This document shows positions 28,337 through 39,314 of a stretch of 64,000 bases of DNA, in pieces. The stretch is taken from contig NZ_SNWA01000003.1 of NCBI RefSeq assembly GCF_004361815.1, positions 1 through 64,000 on the forward strand, given 5' to 3'. The notes under the pieces are model-generated. The model had not been told where the DNA came from, made no database searches, and saw nothing but the letters and a program-made list of their open reading frames with translations. A program made the position numbers and the translations under genes. Source of the stretch: Paraburkholderia sp. BL10I2N1. Lineage in GTDB: Bacteria; Pseudomonadota; Gammaproteobacteria; Burkholderiales; Burkholderiaceae. Each line of letters begins with the position of its first letter. Within the stretch, counting starts at the first letter, position 1.

Positions 28337-29229
28337 AAGTTTTCCATCAAGTCGATCACGAATACTTGCAAGATAGTAGGAGGCACAGCGGCCCGCCGAA
28401 TGATTGCGCAAAATGGCCACCTGGAGCCGAACTGGTCTGGGCCTATCTGATACATCTCACCGCGTGCGACCCAGCGGGCCGCGTAGTGAATCGGCAGAAA
28501 TCCGATGTACGCTCCCGACAGGATAAGGATAGCCTGCGCCTCGATATTGTCGACAGTTGCCGCAGCCTTACTTGCTTTGAGCATTCGCAGGTCATGCTGT
28601 TGCAGATATCCGCGCGCCACCACACGGCTAGACGCCACGCCCTCGTCGAGCGAGCCTTCGTCAGCCGATCGGCCAGCGAGCGGGTGATTCTTTCCGCAAT
28701 ATAGACCATCCGGTTCGTCGTAGAGCTCTGTATAGGTCAGCCCCGGCACATGGAGCGGAAAGTGCCCGACTGCGATGTGCAGCCGGCCATCCAGTACTCG
28801 TTCTTCCAGTTCGGCGGGCGTGCCGATATAGACGTCCAGATGCACATCGTGCCCCCTCGACACGAAATCCTGCAGCGTCTGCGGCAGCGGCGAGGCCGCA
28901 TCGGTCACGGTGTTGTCGATGATGCCGAGGTACAGCTTCCCCGAAATCTGCTTCTTGAGCGCGCCGGTATCCGCGCAAAAGCTTTCTACCGCGACCTGCA
29001 ACCGCTGCGCCGCCTCATAAGTCGCCATGCCGTGCTCGGTAAGGCGAAAGCCACTGCGTCCTCGTTCGCAAAGCTTCAGGCCCAAGCGCGTTTCCAGCGT
29101 CGTCATTTGCTCGCTGATCGTCGACTGGCTTACGTTCAAGGTTGCCTGCGCGGCGGAAAATCCGCCGCACCGCACAACCGTCATGAAGACCCTCAGCAGT
29201 TTGAGGTCCACGTCCTGCAACTGGATCAC
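28315..29229 (-). CDS. LysR-type transcriptional regulator, C-terminus replaced by IS66 sequence
   Basis: A 304-aa LysR regulator. The N-terminal winged HTH (about residues 6-65) contains FSAAQATLNVSQSTISEQMT and the linker LGLKLCERGRSGFRLTEHG. The C-terminal periplasmic-binding-like domain ends at about 298. The last residues (HYKCAD) are read from the antisense of an IS66 fragment, so the natural C-terminus, perhaps 10-15 aa, has been lost. It is divergent from the aldehyde dehydrogenase operon and probably regulates it; a likely operator lies at 29256-29316. It is closely related in layout to the LysR at 44112-45041. Function with the altered tail is uncertain. Confidence 0.85.
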   Translation of the reverse strand: MIQLQDVDLKLLRVFMTVVRCGGFSAAQATLNVSQSTISEQMTTLETRLGLKLCERGRSGFRLTEHGMATYEAAQRLQVAVESFCADTGALKKQISGKLYLGIIDNTVTDAASPLPQTLQDFVSRGHDVHLDVYIGTPAELEERVLDGRLHIAVGHFPLHVPGLTYTELYDEPDGLYCGKNHPLAGRSADEGSLDEGVASSRVVARGYLQQHDLRMLKASKAAATVDNIEAQAILILSGAYIGFLPIHYAARWVARGEMYQIGPDQFGSRWPFCAIIRRAAVPPTILQVFVIDLMENFHYKCAD

Positions 29230-29255
29230 CGTCGTCGCTCCTATTGCGCAGCTTG

Positions 29256-29316
29256 CTTCGATATTTCCGATATGAACATCTGATGCACGTGATTTTTACC
29301 CGTGAGCACCTGGTCC
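29256..29316 (+). promoter_or_regulatory. Shared operator/promoter block 1 (aldehyde dehydrogenase operon)
   Basis: In the LysR-aldehyde dehydrogenase intergenic region: CTTCG, then ATTTCCGATAT, then TTTTTACCCGTGA at the same distance as in the block at 45060-45120. It is probably a LysR binding region overlapping the promoter. Its block positions line up with those at 34555 and 45060, apart from a one-base offset in the CCGA element. Confidence 0.45.
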
Positions 29317-29433
29317 ATATTCTCTCAAAACGCCGTGCTGTCACAAGCCGCGTTTGTATCGATGGAATCTGGAACACGTACAAAACCGGCCCGCGAGAGG
29401 CCAAATGCCAGGCAATCTGCAAGACAGGAGACA

Positions 29434-30945
29434 ATGATGGATGCAGTCGTACAAAACTACCTTGAGAAGTTTGGCGTCCGCGAAGAGACGCAACGCTTCC
29501 TCACCAAGCCGAAGAAGATGTTTATCGGCGGTGCCTGGGTGCCGCAAGGCGACAGGCAATCGTGTGCGGTGATCGAGCCGTCCACCACGGGCGTGATCAC
29601 CGATATTCCCATGGCCACCACCGCCGATCTGGATCGCGCGGTCGAAGCGGCCCGCAGGCAATTCGACGGCGGACCGTGGCGCAAGCTCAAGCCCCTCGAG
29701 CGCGAACGTCTGTTGCACCGGCTCGCCGATCTGCTCGAATGGAACGCGACGGAGTTGGCCGAGATCGAATCGATCGACGTCGGCAAGTCCGTCGCCCAGG
29801 CGCGTGACGTCGACATTCAAGGCACGATCGACACGTTCCGCTATTTCGCCGGTTGGGCGTCAAAGCTCCATGGCCGCACGGTTGAAACCTCGTTGCCTGG
29901 TGACTACGTTGCCTATACTCGCAAGGAGCCCATCGGCGTGGTCGGCGTGATCGTTCCGTGGAATTTCCCTCTGCAAACCATGGCATGGAAAGTAGCCGCC
30001 GCGCTCGCCGTCGGTTGCACTGTCGTGATCAAGCCGGCCGAACTGACGTCGCTGTCAACGCTTCGCTTCGTGGAGTTGGTGCAGGAGGCAGGGATTCCGG
30101 ATGGCGTCGTCAATGTTCTGACCGGTCGCGGCCGTGAAATAGGTGCGGCCATGGCTTCGCATCCGGGCATCGACAAGATCACGTTTACGGGTTCCACCGA
30201 GGTGGGGCGCACTGTAGGGCACACCGCAGTGGGTGGCATCAAACGTCTCACACTCGAACTGGGCGGCAAGTCGCCCGTGCTGGTCCTGGAGGACGCTGAC
30301 ATTGAATCGGCAGCGCAGGCAGTGGCAAACGGCATTTTCTTCAACGCGGGACAGGTCTGCGATGCGGGTGCACGGGTCTATGTCCAGCGCAGGATTCACG
30401 ACAAGTTTATCGGCGCGCTGATCGAGTACACGCGCACCCTCAAGATCGCGCCCGGCCTCGATCGGGATTGCTTCATCAGCCCACTCGTTTCCGCGCTTCA
30501 GAGGGATCGCGTCGCGTCCTATATCGAGGACGGACGCCGCGAAGGAGCGGAAGTTGTTTATGGCGGTCACGCGCTTGACCGGGCAGGGTATTTCGTCGAG
30601 CCGACGATCTTTACGCATTGCCGCAGCGACATGAAGATAGTCCGTGAAGAAATCTTTGGCCCGGTGCTGGTGACAGCGCCATTTGACAACGTAGACGACG
30701 CGTTGTCGCTGGCGAACGACTCCCGGTATGGTCTTGCCGCAGCGATCTACTCCAATGACCTGAACCTGGTGAACAGATTGATCCCGCAATTGCGCGCCGG
30801 CATGGTGTACGTCAATGCGCACAGCACCATCGACCCCTCGATGCCGTTTGGCGGGTTCAAGGAGTCCGGCTTTGGCAAGGACCTCGGCCCGGAGCAGCTC
30901 GATCACCTGATGGAGAGCAAGGCCGTCTGGATCACGCTGCGCTGA
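29434..30945 (+). CDS. NAD(P)-dependent aldehyde dehydrogenase
   Basis: A 503-aa ALDH-superfamily enzyme oxidising an aldehyde to its acid. The Rossmann region has VIVPWNFPLQTMAWKVAAAL and GCTVVIKPAELT. FTGSTEVGRTVG, the catalytic Glu in LELGGKSPVLVLEDAD and the catalytic Cys in NAGQVCDAG are all present. The length is standard. I chose the ATG at 29434 (AGGAG upstream); the ATG three bases later is equally possible. It is the first gene of a probable operon with an NCS1 permease and a GMC oxidoreductase. It resembles betaine-/aminoaldehyde-type dehydrogenases, so an amino- or guanidino-aldehyde is a reasonable guess, not a finding. Confidence 0.9.
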   Translation: MMDAVVQNYLEKFGVREETQRFLTKPKKMFIGGAWVPQGDRQSCAVIEPSTTGVITDIPMATTADLDRAVEAARRQFDGGPWRKLKPLERERLLHRLADLLEWNATELAEIESIDVGKSVAQARDVDIQGTIDTFRYFAGWASKLHGRTVETSLPGDYVAYTRKEPIGVVGVIVPWNFPLQTMAWKVAAALAVGCTVVIKPAELTSLSTLRFVELVQEAGIPDGVVNVLTGRGREIGAAMASHPGIDKITFTGSTEVGRTVGHTAVGGIKRLTLELGGKSPVLVLEDADIESAAQAVANGIFFNAGQVCDAGARVYVQRRIHDKFIGALIEYTRTLKIAPGLDRDCFISPLVSALQRDRVASYIEDGRREGAEVVYGGHALDRAGYFVEPTIFTHCRSDMKIVREEIFGPVLVTAPFDNVDDALSLANDSRYGLAAAIYSNDLNLVNRLIPQLRAGMVYVNAHSTIDPSMPFGGFKESGFGKDLGPEQLDHLMESKAVWITLR

Positions 30946-31078
30946 ACGACGCCAATACGTCCGACGACGCCCGCAGGCGAACGTGAGCCTGTGGCCGCGT
31001 GACGGGCGAGCGTTGCAGCCAGAAAGCGTGCCGGGTCAAGCCTTATCCCATTCACCTCTCATTGCAGGCAAGGGGTAC

Positions 31079-32605
31079 ATGATGCAAGCAACAGACGAAT
31101 CGGTTAGCAGCACCGAAGCGGCGATCGAGCATGGGGCTATTGAAGGTCACTCGATCGACTTCATTCCGGATAACGAACGAACCGACAGGTTGTCGAGGCA
31201 AGGACCGTTCTGGTTTCTGGGCAATTTCACCTTCTTTACCATGACCATCGGCTTTGTCGGTCCCAGCATCGGCCTGAATGCGCTGTGGACGACGATAGCC
31301 GGCACGCTGGGCATCATGTTCGGCACCCTGTTCATGGCATTTCATGGATCGCAAGGCCCGCATCTCGGCTTGCCGCAGATGATTCAGTCGAGAGCTCAGT
31401 TCGGCTATCGCGGGGTCATCGTGGTGTTGATGGCGACACTTTTCGTGTTTGCCGGTTTCAACATCGTCAACCTGGTGCTGATGATGCAGGGTCTCAAGGA
31501 ACTGTTCAACTGGGACCCGGTGAAAGTCGCACTGGCTGTGACCGTGCCCGCTTCGATTCTGGCGATTCTCGGCCATGACTGGATGCACCGCAGCTTCAAA
31601 TGGGCGCTATATCTGTCGCTTCCCCTGTATGGGCTCGTTACGCTCGCCGTCCTGATGCACTGGGTGCCCGACATTGCAGCCGCCCCCGCTGCACCGGGCG
31701 CCGCACCGGTCGCGCCGCTCGGCTTCAACTGGGTGGCTTTCATCGCGCAATTTGCAGCGGCGGCCAGCTACAACATTGCCTACGCACCGTATGTTTCCGA
31801 TTACTCGCGCTACCTGCCGAAAAATACGCCGAGCGGCAGGCTGATCGCGGCGGTGTTCCTCGGCGCGTCGTTGTCAGGGGCGTGGATGATCGCGATTGGG
31901 GGCTGGCTGGCGGACCATTTGCATGCGAGCGATGTGCTGGTCGCACTGAATCAGGTGGGTAACGACCTGATGCCCGGTATGGGAAGCGCGGTGGTGGGCG
32001 TCACGATTCTCGCCTTCCTGCCGGTCATCGCGATGAATGTCTATAGCGCGAAACTGACGGCCATCACCGGTGTCGACTCGTTCCGGAAAGTTCAGCCGAC
32101 CGCGAAGGCCCGCATTCTGGCGATTCTCTTCGTGGTCATTCTTCAGCTTGGGGTGGCCCTCAGCATCTATACGTCGGGTAAAGGCCTCTCCGTGCTGAAT
32201 ATTTACCTCATCGTCATGCTGTATTTCCTGGTGCCCTGGACCGCGGTCAATCTGACGGATTACTTCTTTGTCCGCAAAGGCCGTTACGCAATTCCGCACT
32301 TCTTTCTGCCGCACAACAACCTTTACGGGACATGGGGCGCACGCGGTTTGATCGCTTACGCAATCGGCTTTGTCGCGATGATTCCGTTCTTCTGCGTATT
32401 CGACGGTTCGAACGAGGTGTACGTCGGTCCGCTGGCTCGGGCGATGGGCAGCGTCGATCTGGCCTGGCTGGTTGGCCTGTTCGTCTCGGGCTTCGCGTAT
32501 TACGTCTTGGCCCGCTCAATCGATCTGAAGCACGAAGGATCGGTCATCGCTCACATCGAGAAAGTCTCACCGCAATTCACGACTGGCGACAAGGGTCGCT
32601 CGTGA
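31079..32605 (+). CDS. NCS1-family permease (purine/cytosine/hydantoin type)
   Basis: A 508-aa membrane transporter with about 12 hydrophobic segments and the NCS1 features [20 protein letters not shown] and [20 protein letters not shown]1 members carry nucleobases, hydantoins, allantoin, thiamine or related cyclic amides. I chose the ATG at 31079 with AAGGGG upstream; the next ATG is adjacent. The position between the aldehyde dehydrogenase and the GMC oxidoreductase suggests it imports the substrate of those enzymes. The soluble N-terminus ([20 protein letters not shown]) is normal for the family. Confidence 0.88.
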   Translation: MMQATDESVSSTEAAIEHGAIEGHSIDFIPDNERTDRLSRQGPFWFLGNFTFFTMTIGFVGPSIGLNALWTTIAGTLGIMFGTLFMAFHGSQGPHLGLPQMIQSRAQFGYRGVIVVLMATLFVFAGFNIVNLVLMMQGLKELFNWDPVKVALAVTVPASILAILGHDWMHRSFKWALYLSLPLYGLVTLAVLMHWVPDIAAAPAAPGAAPVAPLGFNWVAFIAQFAAAASYNIAYAPYVSDYSRYLPKNTPSGRLIAAVFLGASLSGAWMIAIGGWLADHLHASDVLVALNQVGNDLMPGMGSAVVGVTILAFLPVIAMNVYSAKLTAITGVDSFRKVQPTAKARILAILFVVILQLGVALSIYTSGKGLSVLNIYLIVMLYFLVPWTAVNLTDYFFVRKGRYAIPHFFLPHNNLYGTWGARGLIAYAIGFVAMIPFFCVFDGSNEVYVGPLARAMGSVDLAWLVGLFVSGFAYYVLARSIDLKHEGSVIAHIEKVSPQFTTGDKGRS

Positions 32606-32648
32606 GACACGGGCAAGCGTATCAAGCTTAGGAAATAAGGCATATATC

Positions 32649-34340
32649 ATGGTTATCGAGCAATTCGATTACATCATTGTGGGTGCCGGATCGGCCGGCT
32701 GTGTATTGGCCAACCGACTCACCGAGAACCCCGCGGTACGTGTTCTGGTACTGGAGTACGGTGGCAGCGATCGCAGCGTCATCATTCAGATGCCGAGTGC
32801 GTTTTCGATGCCGATGAATACGACCAAGTACAACTGGCGTTATCAGACCGCGCCGGAGCGCCATCTGAATGGCCGCCAGTTGCACTGCCCGCGTGGCAAG
32901 GTTCTGGGAGGTTCCTCTTCGATCAACGGTCTCGTCTATATTCGCGGCCACGCCTACGACTTCGACGAGTGGGAGGAACTGGGCGCTCGAGGCTGGGGAT
33001 ATCGCAATTGCCTGCCTTACTTCCGGCGTGCGGAGACCTACAAGTTCGGCGGCGACGAGTACCGCGGCGCCGAGGGGCCGCTGTGCACCAATAACGGTAA
33101 TAACATGGCGAATCCGCTGTACGGCGCATGGGTCGAGGCAGGCGCGCAGGCCGGATACATCAAGACGGAGGATTGCAACGGGCATATGCAGGAAGGCTTC
33201 GGCGCGATGCACATGACGGTCAAGAACGGCGTGCGCTGGTCCACCGCTAATGCGTACCTGCGCCCTGCCATGAAGCGCCCGAATCTGACCGTGGTGACCA
33301 ATGCCATGACGCGTCACGTGATTCTCGAAGGCAAGCGCGCGGTCGGGGTCGTCTATGAACAAGGCGGCGTCACGCACACGGTGCGGTGCCGTCGTGAAGT
33401 ATTGATCTCGTCCGGCCCGATCGGCTCGCCTCACCTGCTGCAGCGCTCCGGAATCGGCCCCGCCGACGTGCTGAAGCGGGCGGGAATCGACGTGAAGCAT
33501 GACTTGCCCGGCGTCGGCGAGAACCTGCAGGATCATGCTGAAATCTATATTCAGTACGCGTGTAAGGAGCCCGTCACGCTCAACGCGAAAATGGATCCGT
33601 TCAGCAAATTCATGATCGGCTTGCGCTGGCTGTTGTTCAAGGACGGCCTGGGCGCAAGCAACCACTTCGAGGCCGGCGGATTCATTCGCTCCGAAGTGGG
33701 CCTGCGTTGGCCGGATATTCAATTCCATTTCCTGCCCGCAGCCATGCGTTATGACGGTGACAAGCCGTTCAAGGGGCATGGGTTCATGGTGCTGACCGGG
33801 CCGAACAAGCCAAAGAGCCGCGGTTACGTACGGGCGGTGTCGGCCGATCCGCACACGCACCCGGAGATTCGCTTCAACTACCTGGATCGCGAAGAGGACA
33901 GGGAAGAATTTCGACGCTGTGTTCGCTTGACGCGAGAAATTATCGGCCAGCCGGCGATGGACCGCTTCCGCGATGTCGAACTCGCGCCTGGCCCTGACGT
34001 TCAGACGGACGAGCAAATCGATGCCTTCGTCAGAGCTAGTCTGGAAAGCACGATGCATCCTTGTGGTTCGTGTCGAATGGGCGAAGACGATATGGCGGTG
34101 GTCGATTCCGAACTGCGGGTTCGTGGGATCGAAGGCTTGCGCGTGATCGACTCATCGGTCTTCCCGACGGAGCCTAATGGCAACCTGAACGCACCGACCA
34201 TCATGCTGGCCGAGCGCGCATCCGACCTGGTGCGGGCGGTTCCCATGCTGCCCCCGTCGAACGCCGAGGTAGGCCTTGCTGAAGGATGGGAGACGCGGCA
34301 ACGCACCCGCGCACCGGCGCGAACGGTGCATCTCGGGTAG
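32649..34340 (+). CDS. GMC-family oxidoreductase (choline dehydrogenase-like)
   Basis: A 563-aa FAD flavoprotein that oxidises a primary alcohol. The FAD-binding motif [15 protein letters not shown] is at residues 10-24. The GMC signature [20 protein letters not shown] follows, then [16 protein letters not shown]. The C-terminal active site has HPCGSCRMG (catalytic His) and PNGNLNAPT (Asn partner). The length fits choline dehydrogenase and related enzymes. It ends the putative operon after the permease. Together with the aldehyde dehydrogenase it could convert an alcohol to an acid in two steps. The substrate is unknown; choline is possible, but the bet genes usually have other neighbours. 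Confidence 0.9.
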   Translation: MVIEQFDYIIVGAGSAGCVLANRLTENPAVRVLVLEYGGSDRSVIIQMPSAFSMPMNTTKYNWRYQTAPERHLNGRQLHCPRGKVLGGSSSINGLVYIRGHAYDFDEWEELGARGWGYRNCLPYFRRAETYKFGGDEYRGAEGPLCTNNGNNMANPLYGAWVEAGAQAGYIKTEDCNGHMQEGFGAMHMTVKNGVRWSTANAYLRPAMKRPNLTVVTNAMTRHVILEGKRAVGVVYEQGGVTHTVRCRREVLISSGPIGSPHLLQRSGIGPADVLKRAGIDVKHDLPGVGENLQDHAEIYIQYACKEPVTLNAKMDPFSKFMIGLRWLLFKDGLGASNHFEAGGFIRSEVGLRWPDIQFHFLPAAMRYDGDKPFKGHGFMVLTGPNKPKSRGYVRAVSADPHTHPEIRFNYLDREEDREEFRRCVRLTREIIGQPAMDRFRDVELAPGPDVQTDEQIDAFVRASLESTMHPCGSCRMGEDDMAVVDSELRVRGIEGLRVIDSSVFPTEPNGNLNAPTIMLAERASDLVRAVPMLPPSNAEVGLAEGWETRQRTRAPARTVHLG

Positions 34341-34554
34341 CGTGGCGGCCAGGGGTGAGGGTGGAGATTTCTTTCTTGCCCTTAGCGCTGGCAACTGCAT
34401 AAAGACCGCGCCGGGCCGCTACTCCACGGCGCCAGAGTGCGTGGATTGCCTCGACAGGATCCAATCAATGAATCCGCCAGCAACGTAGACGCCGTCGTGT
34501 TTTGGCGACGTTGCGCATACTGCCATGGCGCATCAGGGCGGCCCGCGCTTTTTG

Positions 34555-34615
34555 CTTCGGAGAATGCCGATGTGTATTTCTTGTTTTCGGCATTGTTCCG
34601 TTGAATTTGGCTGCC
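34555..34615 (+). promoter_or_regulatory. Shared operator/promoter block 2 (ureohydrolase)
   Basis: A 61-nt region that aligns without gaps to 45060-45120, with about 41 identical positions by my count. It begins CTTCG and ends TGAATTTGGCTGCC. It lies 114 nt before the ureohydrolase start. A -10-like TAGACT follows directly. Confidence 0.5.
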
Positions 34616-34729
34616 TAGACTCTCTTTAGATAACCCTGCTGCTCCTGATGACGCGCATGGCTGCAGTGGCGAAGATGCGGCGCGTTTTCGCGTCGCGCGT
34701 ATCTCAACCGATAAAAGAACGGAGGCAAC

Positions 34730-35707
34730 ATGTCTGGAAACAACTACGACACAGGCCGGCTCAATCTGCCGTTTGTGGGTATCTGCACGTTCGCCAAATC
34801 CCCGCTGTGTCTCGACTGGGACAAGATCGACGGCAACGTGGCGGTGATGGGCGCGCCGTTCGATTGCGGCACGCAGTGGCGCGCTGGCGCACGCTTCGGT
34901 CCGCGTTCGATTCGTGACGCGTCGACCCTGTTCTCGTTCGGCCATGGCGGCGCCTACGACTTCGAAGACGACGTCGTCTATCTGCCCAGCGACGAAGTGC
35001 GCATCGTCGACATCGGCGACGCGGACATGGTGCACACCAACACGGAAAAGAGCCATGCCAACATCGAGTACGGCGTGCGCAAGATCCTCGCAGCCGGCGC
35101 GCTGCCGGTGGTGATGGGCGGCGACCATTCGATCAACATTCCGTGCATCAACGCATTCGAAGGTCAGGAGCCGTTTCACATCGTCCACATCGATGCGCAT
35201 CTGGATTTCGTCGATGAACGGCACGGCGTGCGCCACGGTCACGGCAATCCTTTGCGGCGCGCCGCGGAAAAGAGCGTGGTGTCGGGTATGACGCAGATCG
35301 GCATCCGCAATGTATCTTCGACGGCGCGCGAGGGCTACGCGCAGGCGCGCGAGATGGGCTCGGACATCATCTCCGTGCGCGATTTGCGCCGCCTCGGCAT
35401 CCAGGGCGTGCTGGATCGCATTCCGAAGGGCGTGCGCTACTACCTGACGATCGACATCGACGGCTTCGATCCGTCGATTGCGCCGGGCACTGGCACGCCG
35501 AGCCACGGCGGCCTGCTGTACTACGAAGGACTCGAGCTGTTCGCAGGGCTCGCGGCGCAGGGCGACGTGATCGGCATCGACCTCGTGGAAGTCGCACCCG
35601 ACTACGACCATTCCGGCTCGACGTCGATCCTTGCCGCGCAACTGCTGCTGAACACAATCGGCCGTGTGATGCACCAGCGCAAGGTCAAAAGGGCGCAGGC
35701 GCGCTGA
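34730..35707 (+). CDS. Ureohydrolase (agmatinase/guanidino-acid hydrolase family)
   Basis: A 325-aa binuclear Mn enzyme that hydrolyses a guanidino group to an amine and urea. The metal ligands are all present: His133 in VMGGDHSINIP, Asp155/His157/Asp159 in HIDAHLDFVDE, and Asp242/Asp244 in LTIDIDGFDPS. The ATG at 34730 has CGGAGG upstream. The usual name would be agmatinase, but the loop after DAHLD (RHGVRHGHGNPLRRA) is of the kind seen in guanidinobutyrase, guanidinopropionase and similar enzymes. No putrescine-using gene is nearby, while a glycine-cleavage cluster is directly downstream. Guanidinoacetate (giving glycine plus urea) is therefore an attractive but untested substrate. Confidence 0.85.
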   Translation: MSGNNYDTGRLNLPFVGICTFAKSPLCLDWDKIDGNVAVMGAPFDCGTQWRAGARFGPRSIRDASTLFSFGHGGAYDFEDDVVYLPSDEVRIVDIGDADMVHTNTEKSHANIEYGVRKILAAGALPVVMGGDHSINIPCINAFEGQEPFHIVHIDAHLDFVDERHGVRHGHGNPLRRAAEKSVVSGMTQIGIRNVSSTAREGYAQAREMGSDIISVRDLRRLGIQGVLDRIPKGVRYYLTIDIDGFDPSIAPGTGTPSHGGLLYYEGLELFAGLAAQGDVIGIDLVEVAPDYDHSGSTSILAAQLLLNTIGRVMHQRKVKRAQAR

Positions 35708-35980
35708 AGCTGGCTCGCCGGATTCGGCGCGCATACCTGCGTCCGCTTTCCGGCGACTGATGCCCCATCAAATCTGCCTGGTTGTCTGGCCCGCGAGATG
35801 CTGGCCAGTCTGACCGTTCGACCGGTCACATTCAAATCTGGTTTTTATTCCGATCAGCCCGCTTCGACCCGGCATACCGTGACACAGGACGATTTGCCTG
35901 CTGTGGCTGAAGCATCGAACTGACAATTGACGATGCAGCACGCATTCGAATCGGGCCCCTACAGGATGGAGTCAACACTC

Positions 35981-36355
35981 ATGAGCAATCTGCGATTCAC
36001 TGAAGACCACGAATGGCTGCGTCTGGACGACGACGGCCGCGCAACCGTCGGCATTACGACGTTTGCACAGGAACAACTGGGCGACCTCGTCTTCGTCGAC
36101 TTGCCGGCGCCGGGTAAGTCCCTGAAAGGCGGTGAAGAAGCGGCCGTGATCGAGTCGGTCAAGGCCGCGGGTGAAATCAAAATGCCAGTCGCAGGCGTCA
36201 TTGTCGAGATCAACGAGGCGCTGCGGGACGAACCGTCGAAGGCCAACGAAGATCCGCAAGGCAGCGGCTGGTTCTTCAGGATCGAACTTGCCGATCCCGC
36301 TGCGTTCGATTTGCTGATGGACGAATCCGCCTATGTCGCCTTCACCGGCGCCTAA
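35981..36355 (+). CDS. gcvH: Glycine cleavage system H protein
   Basis: A 124-aa lipoyl carrier that shuttles the aminomethyl group between GcvP, GcvT and the lipoamide dehydrogenase. The lipoyl lysine is K61 in VIESVKAAGEIKMP. The ATG at 35981 matches the usual start (MSNLRFTEDHEW); upstream in-frame codons add an unlike N-terminus. It is the first gene of gcvH-gcvP-glyA-sdaA-gcvT. I looked for a glycine riboswitch in the 270-nt leader and did not find its conserved blocks. Confidence 0.95.
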   Translation: MSNLRFTEDHEWLRLDDDGRATVGITTFAQEQLGDLVFVDLPAPGKSLKGGEEAAVIESVKAAGEIKMPVAGVIVEINEALRDEPSKANEDPQGSGWFFRIELADPAAFDLLMDESAYVAFTGA

Positions 36356-36382
36356 TCCCCGATCCCACAGGAACACGTGATC

Positions 36383-39289
36383 ATGAGCGACGTTGGAACG
36401 CCATTGGCACAACTGCAGAACCACGCTGAATTCGTCGGCCGTCACATTGGACCAACGACCGGCGAGCAGGCGCAGATGCTGGCACAGATCGGCTTCGATT
36501 CGATCGATGAATTTATCGCGAGCGTGGTGCCCCCGCACATCGCTGAACACGCACCGCTCGCGTTGCCCGACGCGCGCACGGAAGTCGACGCGCTGAAGGC
36601 GTTGAAAGCACTGGCGGCGAAAAACCGTCGCTTCAGAAGCCATATCGGTACGGGGTACTACGACACTCATACGCCGAACGTGATCCTGCGCAACCTGCTG
36701 GAGAACCCCGCCTGGTACACGGCCTACACGCCGTACCAGCCGGAGATCTCGCAGGGCCGCCTGGAAGCGCTGCTCAATTTCCAGACAATGATCACCGATC
36801 TGACCAGGATGGAAATCGCCAACGCGTCGCTGCTCGACGAGGCCACCGCCTGTGCCGAAGCGATGACATTCTGTCAGCGCCTTTCGAAGAGTGGGTCGAA
36901 CACGTTTGTGGTCTCGACGGATTGTCATCCGCAGACGATCGACGTGATCCGCACACGCGCGGAGCCGCTCGGCATCGAGGTGGTCGTGGGCGATGCGGCA
37001 CAGTTATGCCGTAACTCGAAGTACTTTGGCGTGCTGTTGCAGTACCCCGCCACGCAAGGCGACATCCTCGACTACGCGGGCTGCATCGCCAACGCGCACG
37101 AGCGGGGTGCGCTCGCGGTGGTATCGGCGGATCTGCTGGCCCTGACACTGTTGAAGCCGCCTGGCGAGTTCGGCGCGGACGTCGTGGTGGGAACCGCGCA
37201 GCGCTTCGGCGTGCCGCTGGGTTTCGGCGGTCCTCATGCCGCGTTCTTCGCGACGAAGGAAGCATTCAAGCGCGACATGCCGGGACGGCTCGTCGGCGTA
37301 TCGGTCGATCGCAGCGGCAAGCCCGCGCTGCGTCTGGCGATGCAGACGCGCGAGCAGCATATCCGCCGCGAGAAGGCGACTAGCAATATCTGCACGGCCC
37401 AGGTGCTGCTCGCGATCATCGCCGGCATGTACGCCGCGTATCACGGTCCGGCCGGCCTCGTGCGGATCGCGGAGCGCGTGCATCGTCTGACGGCGGTGTT
37501 TGCCGCGGGTGTCGGGAAGTTCGGCTTCACGGTTCAGCAACAGACTTTTTTCGACACGGTGACGATTGTGACCGGCGCGCATACGCCCGCGATTCACGCA
37601 GCGGCGCGGCAGCACGCAATCAATCTGCGGGTGATCGATGACGCAAGCATCGGCGTCGCCTTCGACGAAACGACCACGGCGCAGGACGTCGAGACCCTAT
37701 GGTCGGTGTTCGCCATGACCGGCACGCCGCCGGGCTTCGATGCGGTCGAACCGTACGTGTTCCGCGCGATTCCGAAGGCGCTCCTACGTAGCTCGCCGTT
37801 CCTCGAACACCCGACCTTCAACCGTTACCACTCCGAGACTGAGATGATGCGCTACCTGCGCCGCCTCTCCGACAAGGATCTGGCGCTTGATCGCACGATG
37901 ATTCCGCTTGGCTCGTGCACGATGAAGCTCAATGCCGCTGCTGAGATGATTCCCGTGACATGGCCGGAGTTCGGCGGCCTGCATCCGTTTGCGCCGGAGG
38001 ATCAGACAGAAGGTTATCGCGTGATGATCGAACAGCTCGAGCAGATGCTGTGCGTCATCACCGGCTATGACGCCGTATCGTTGCAACCGAACGCTGGCTC
38101 GCAGGGCGAGTACGCGGGGCTGCTGGCGATCCGTGGCTATCACGCAAGCCGGGGCGAAGGGCATCGCAATGTGTGCCTGATACCGAGTTCGGCGCACGGC
38201 ACCAATCCGGCAACGGCACAGATGGCAGGGATGGAAGTCGTGGTCGTAGCGTGCGACCGCAACGGCAACGTCGACGTGGCGGATTTGCGCCAGAAAGCGG
38301 AAGCGCACAGCGCGCAGATCGCCGCGCTGATGATCACGTACCCGTCGACGCACGGCGTGTTCGAAGAGGCGATTCGCGACCTCTGCGACGTTGTGCATCG
38401 CCATGGCGGTCAGGTGTATATCGACGGCGCGAACATGAACGCGATGGTCGGCCTGTGCAAGCCGGGTCAGTTCGGGGGCGACGTGTCGCATCTGAATCTG
38501 CACAAGACGTTCTGCATTCCGCATGGCGGCGGCGGCCCCGGCGTCGGGCCAATCGGCGTCAAGACGCATCTCGCCCCGTTCCTGCCGGGACATTCGGCAC
38601 TGCCTAGCCGACGGGCCGGCGCTGTCGCGGCGGCGCCGTGGGGAAGCGCCAGCATTCTGCCGATCACGTGGATGTACATCACGATGATGGGCGCCGCGGG
38701 ACTCAGACAGGCTTCGCAGGTGGCGATGCTCAATGCCAACTACATCGCCAACCGGCTCGCGCCGCACTATCCGATTCTCTACGCGGGCAAGCACGGCTTC
38801 GTCGCGCACGAGTGCATTGTCGACATGCGTCCATTGAAGGAGAAGAGCGGCATCACGGTCGACGATTTGGCCAAGCGCCTGATCGACTATGGCTTTCACG
38901 CGCCCACGATGTCGTTCCCGGTGGCCGGCACCTTGATGATCGAGCCAACAGAGAGCGAATCGAAGCAGGAACTGGATCGTTTCTGTGACGCGATGATCGC
39001 GATCCGCGAGGAAATCCGCGCCGTGGAGCTGGGTCAAGGTGACGTGCGCAATAACCCGCTGACCAATGCGCCGCATACCGCACAGGATCTCGCCGCTGAA
39101 TGGGTGCGACCGTATTCGCGGGAACAGGCCGTGTTCCCGCTCGCGAGCAGCGTCGAAAGCAAATACTGGCCACCGGTGGGCCGGGTCGACAACGTTTACG
39201 GCGACCGCAATCTTGTGTGCTCGTGCCCGCCGCTATCCGACTATGCCGAACCCCATCCAGACGAAGTCGAGACGGCGCGTGCCGCCTGA
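36383..39289 (+). CDS. gcvP: Glycine dehydrogenase (decarboxylating), P protein
   Basis: A PLP enzyme of 968 aa (single-chain type) that decarboxylates glycine and passes the aminomethyl group to GcvH. The N-terminal half has [20 protein letters not shown] and [17 protein letters not shown]. The C-terminal half has the PLP lysine in [18 protein letters not shown] near residue 707. I chose the ATG at 36383; a GTG at 36377 is two codons earlier. It starts 27 nt after gcvH, so the genes are co-transcribed. The frame and length are intact. Confidence 0.95.
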   Translation: MSDVGTPLAQLQNHAEFVGRHIGPTTGEQAQMLAQIGFDSIDEFIASVVPPHIAEHAPLALPDARTEVDALKALKALAAKNRRFRSHIGTGYYDTHTPNVILRNLLENPAWYTAYTPYQPEISQGRLEALLNFQTMITDLTRMEIANASLLDEATACAEAMTFCQRLSKSGSNTFVVSTDCHPQTIDVIRTRAEPLGIEVVVGDAAQLCRNSKYFGVLLQYPATQGDILDYAGCIANAHERGALAVVSADLLALTLLKPPGEFGADVVVGTAQRFGVPLGFGGPHAAFFATKEAFKRDMPGRLVGVSVDRSGKPALRLAMQTREQHIRREKATSNICTAQVLLAIIAGMYAAYHGPAGLVRIAERVHRLTAVFAAGVGKFGFTVQQQTFFDTVTIVTGAHTPAIHAAARQHAINLRVIDDASIGVAFDETTTAQDVETLWSVFAMTGTPPGFDAVEPYVFRAIPKALLRSSPFLEHPTFNRYHSETEMMRYLRRLSDKDLALDRTMIPLGSCTMKLNAAAEMIPVTWPEFGGLHPFAPEDQTEGYRVMIEQLEQMLCVITGYDAVSLQPNAGSQGEYAGLLAIRGYHASRGEGHRNVCLIPSSAHGTNPATAQMAGMEVVVVACDRNGNVDVADLRQKAEAHSAQIAALMITYPSTHGVFEEAIRDLCDVVHRHGGQVYIDGANMNAMVGLCKPGQFGGDVSHLNLHKTFCIPHGGGGPGVGPIGVKTHLAPFLPGHSALPSRRAGAVAAAPWGSASILPITWMYITMMGAAGLRQASQVAMLNANYIANRLAPHYPILYAGKHGFVAHECIVDMRPLKEKSGITVDDLAKRLIDYGFHAPTMSFPVAGTLMIEPTESESKQELDRFCDAMIAIREEIRAVELGQGDVRNNPLTNAPHTAQDLAAEWVRPYSREQAVFPLASSVESKYWPPVGRVDNVYGDRNLVCSCPPLSDYAEPHPDEVETARAA

Positions 39290-39314
39290 CAGTACTAGTA
39301 AACAGGAGACAGCC

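Noticed and set aside
34730..35707. Firm annotation as agmatinase (speB)
   Set aside because: The metal ligands prove only the ureohydrolase fold; context and loop sequence do not favour agmatine, so I left the symbol empty.
35708..35980. Possible glycine riboswitch before gcvH
   Set aside because: I looked for the paired conserved glycine-aptamer blocks and did not find them; the leader looks unstructured by eye. A covariance search would settle it.
36792..39076. Long antisense frames opposite gcvP (for example 37784-39076)
   Set aside because: They mirror codon-position GC bias of gcvP and have no recognisable domains.
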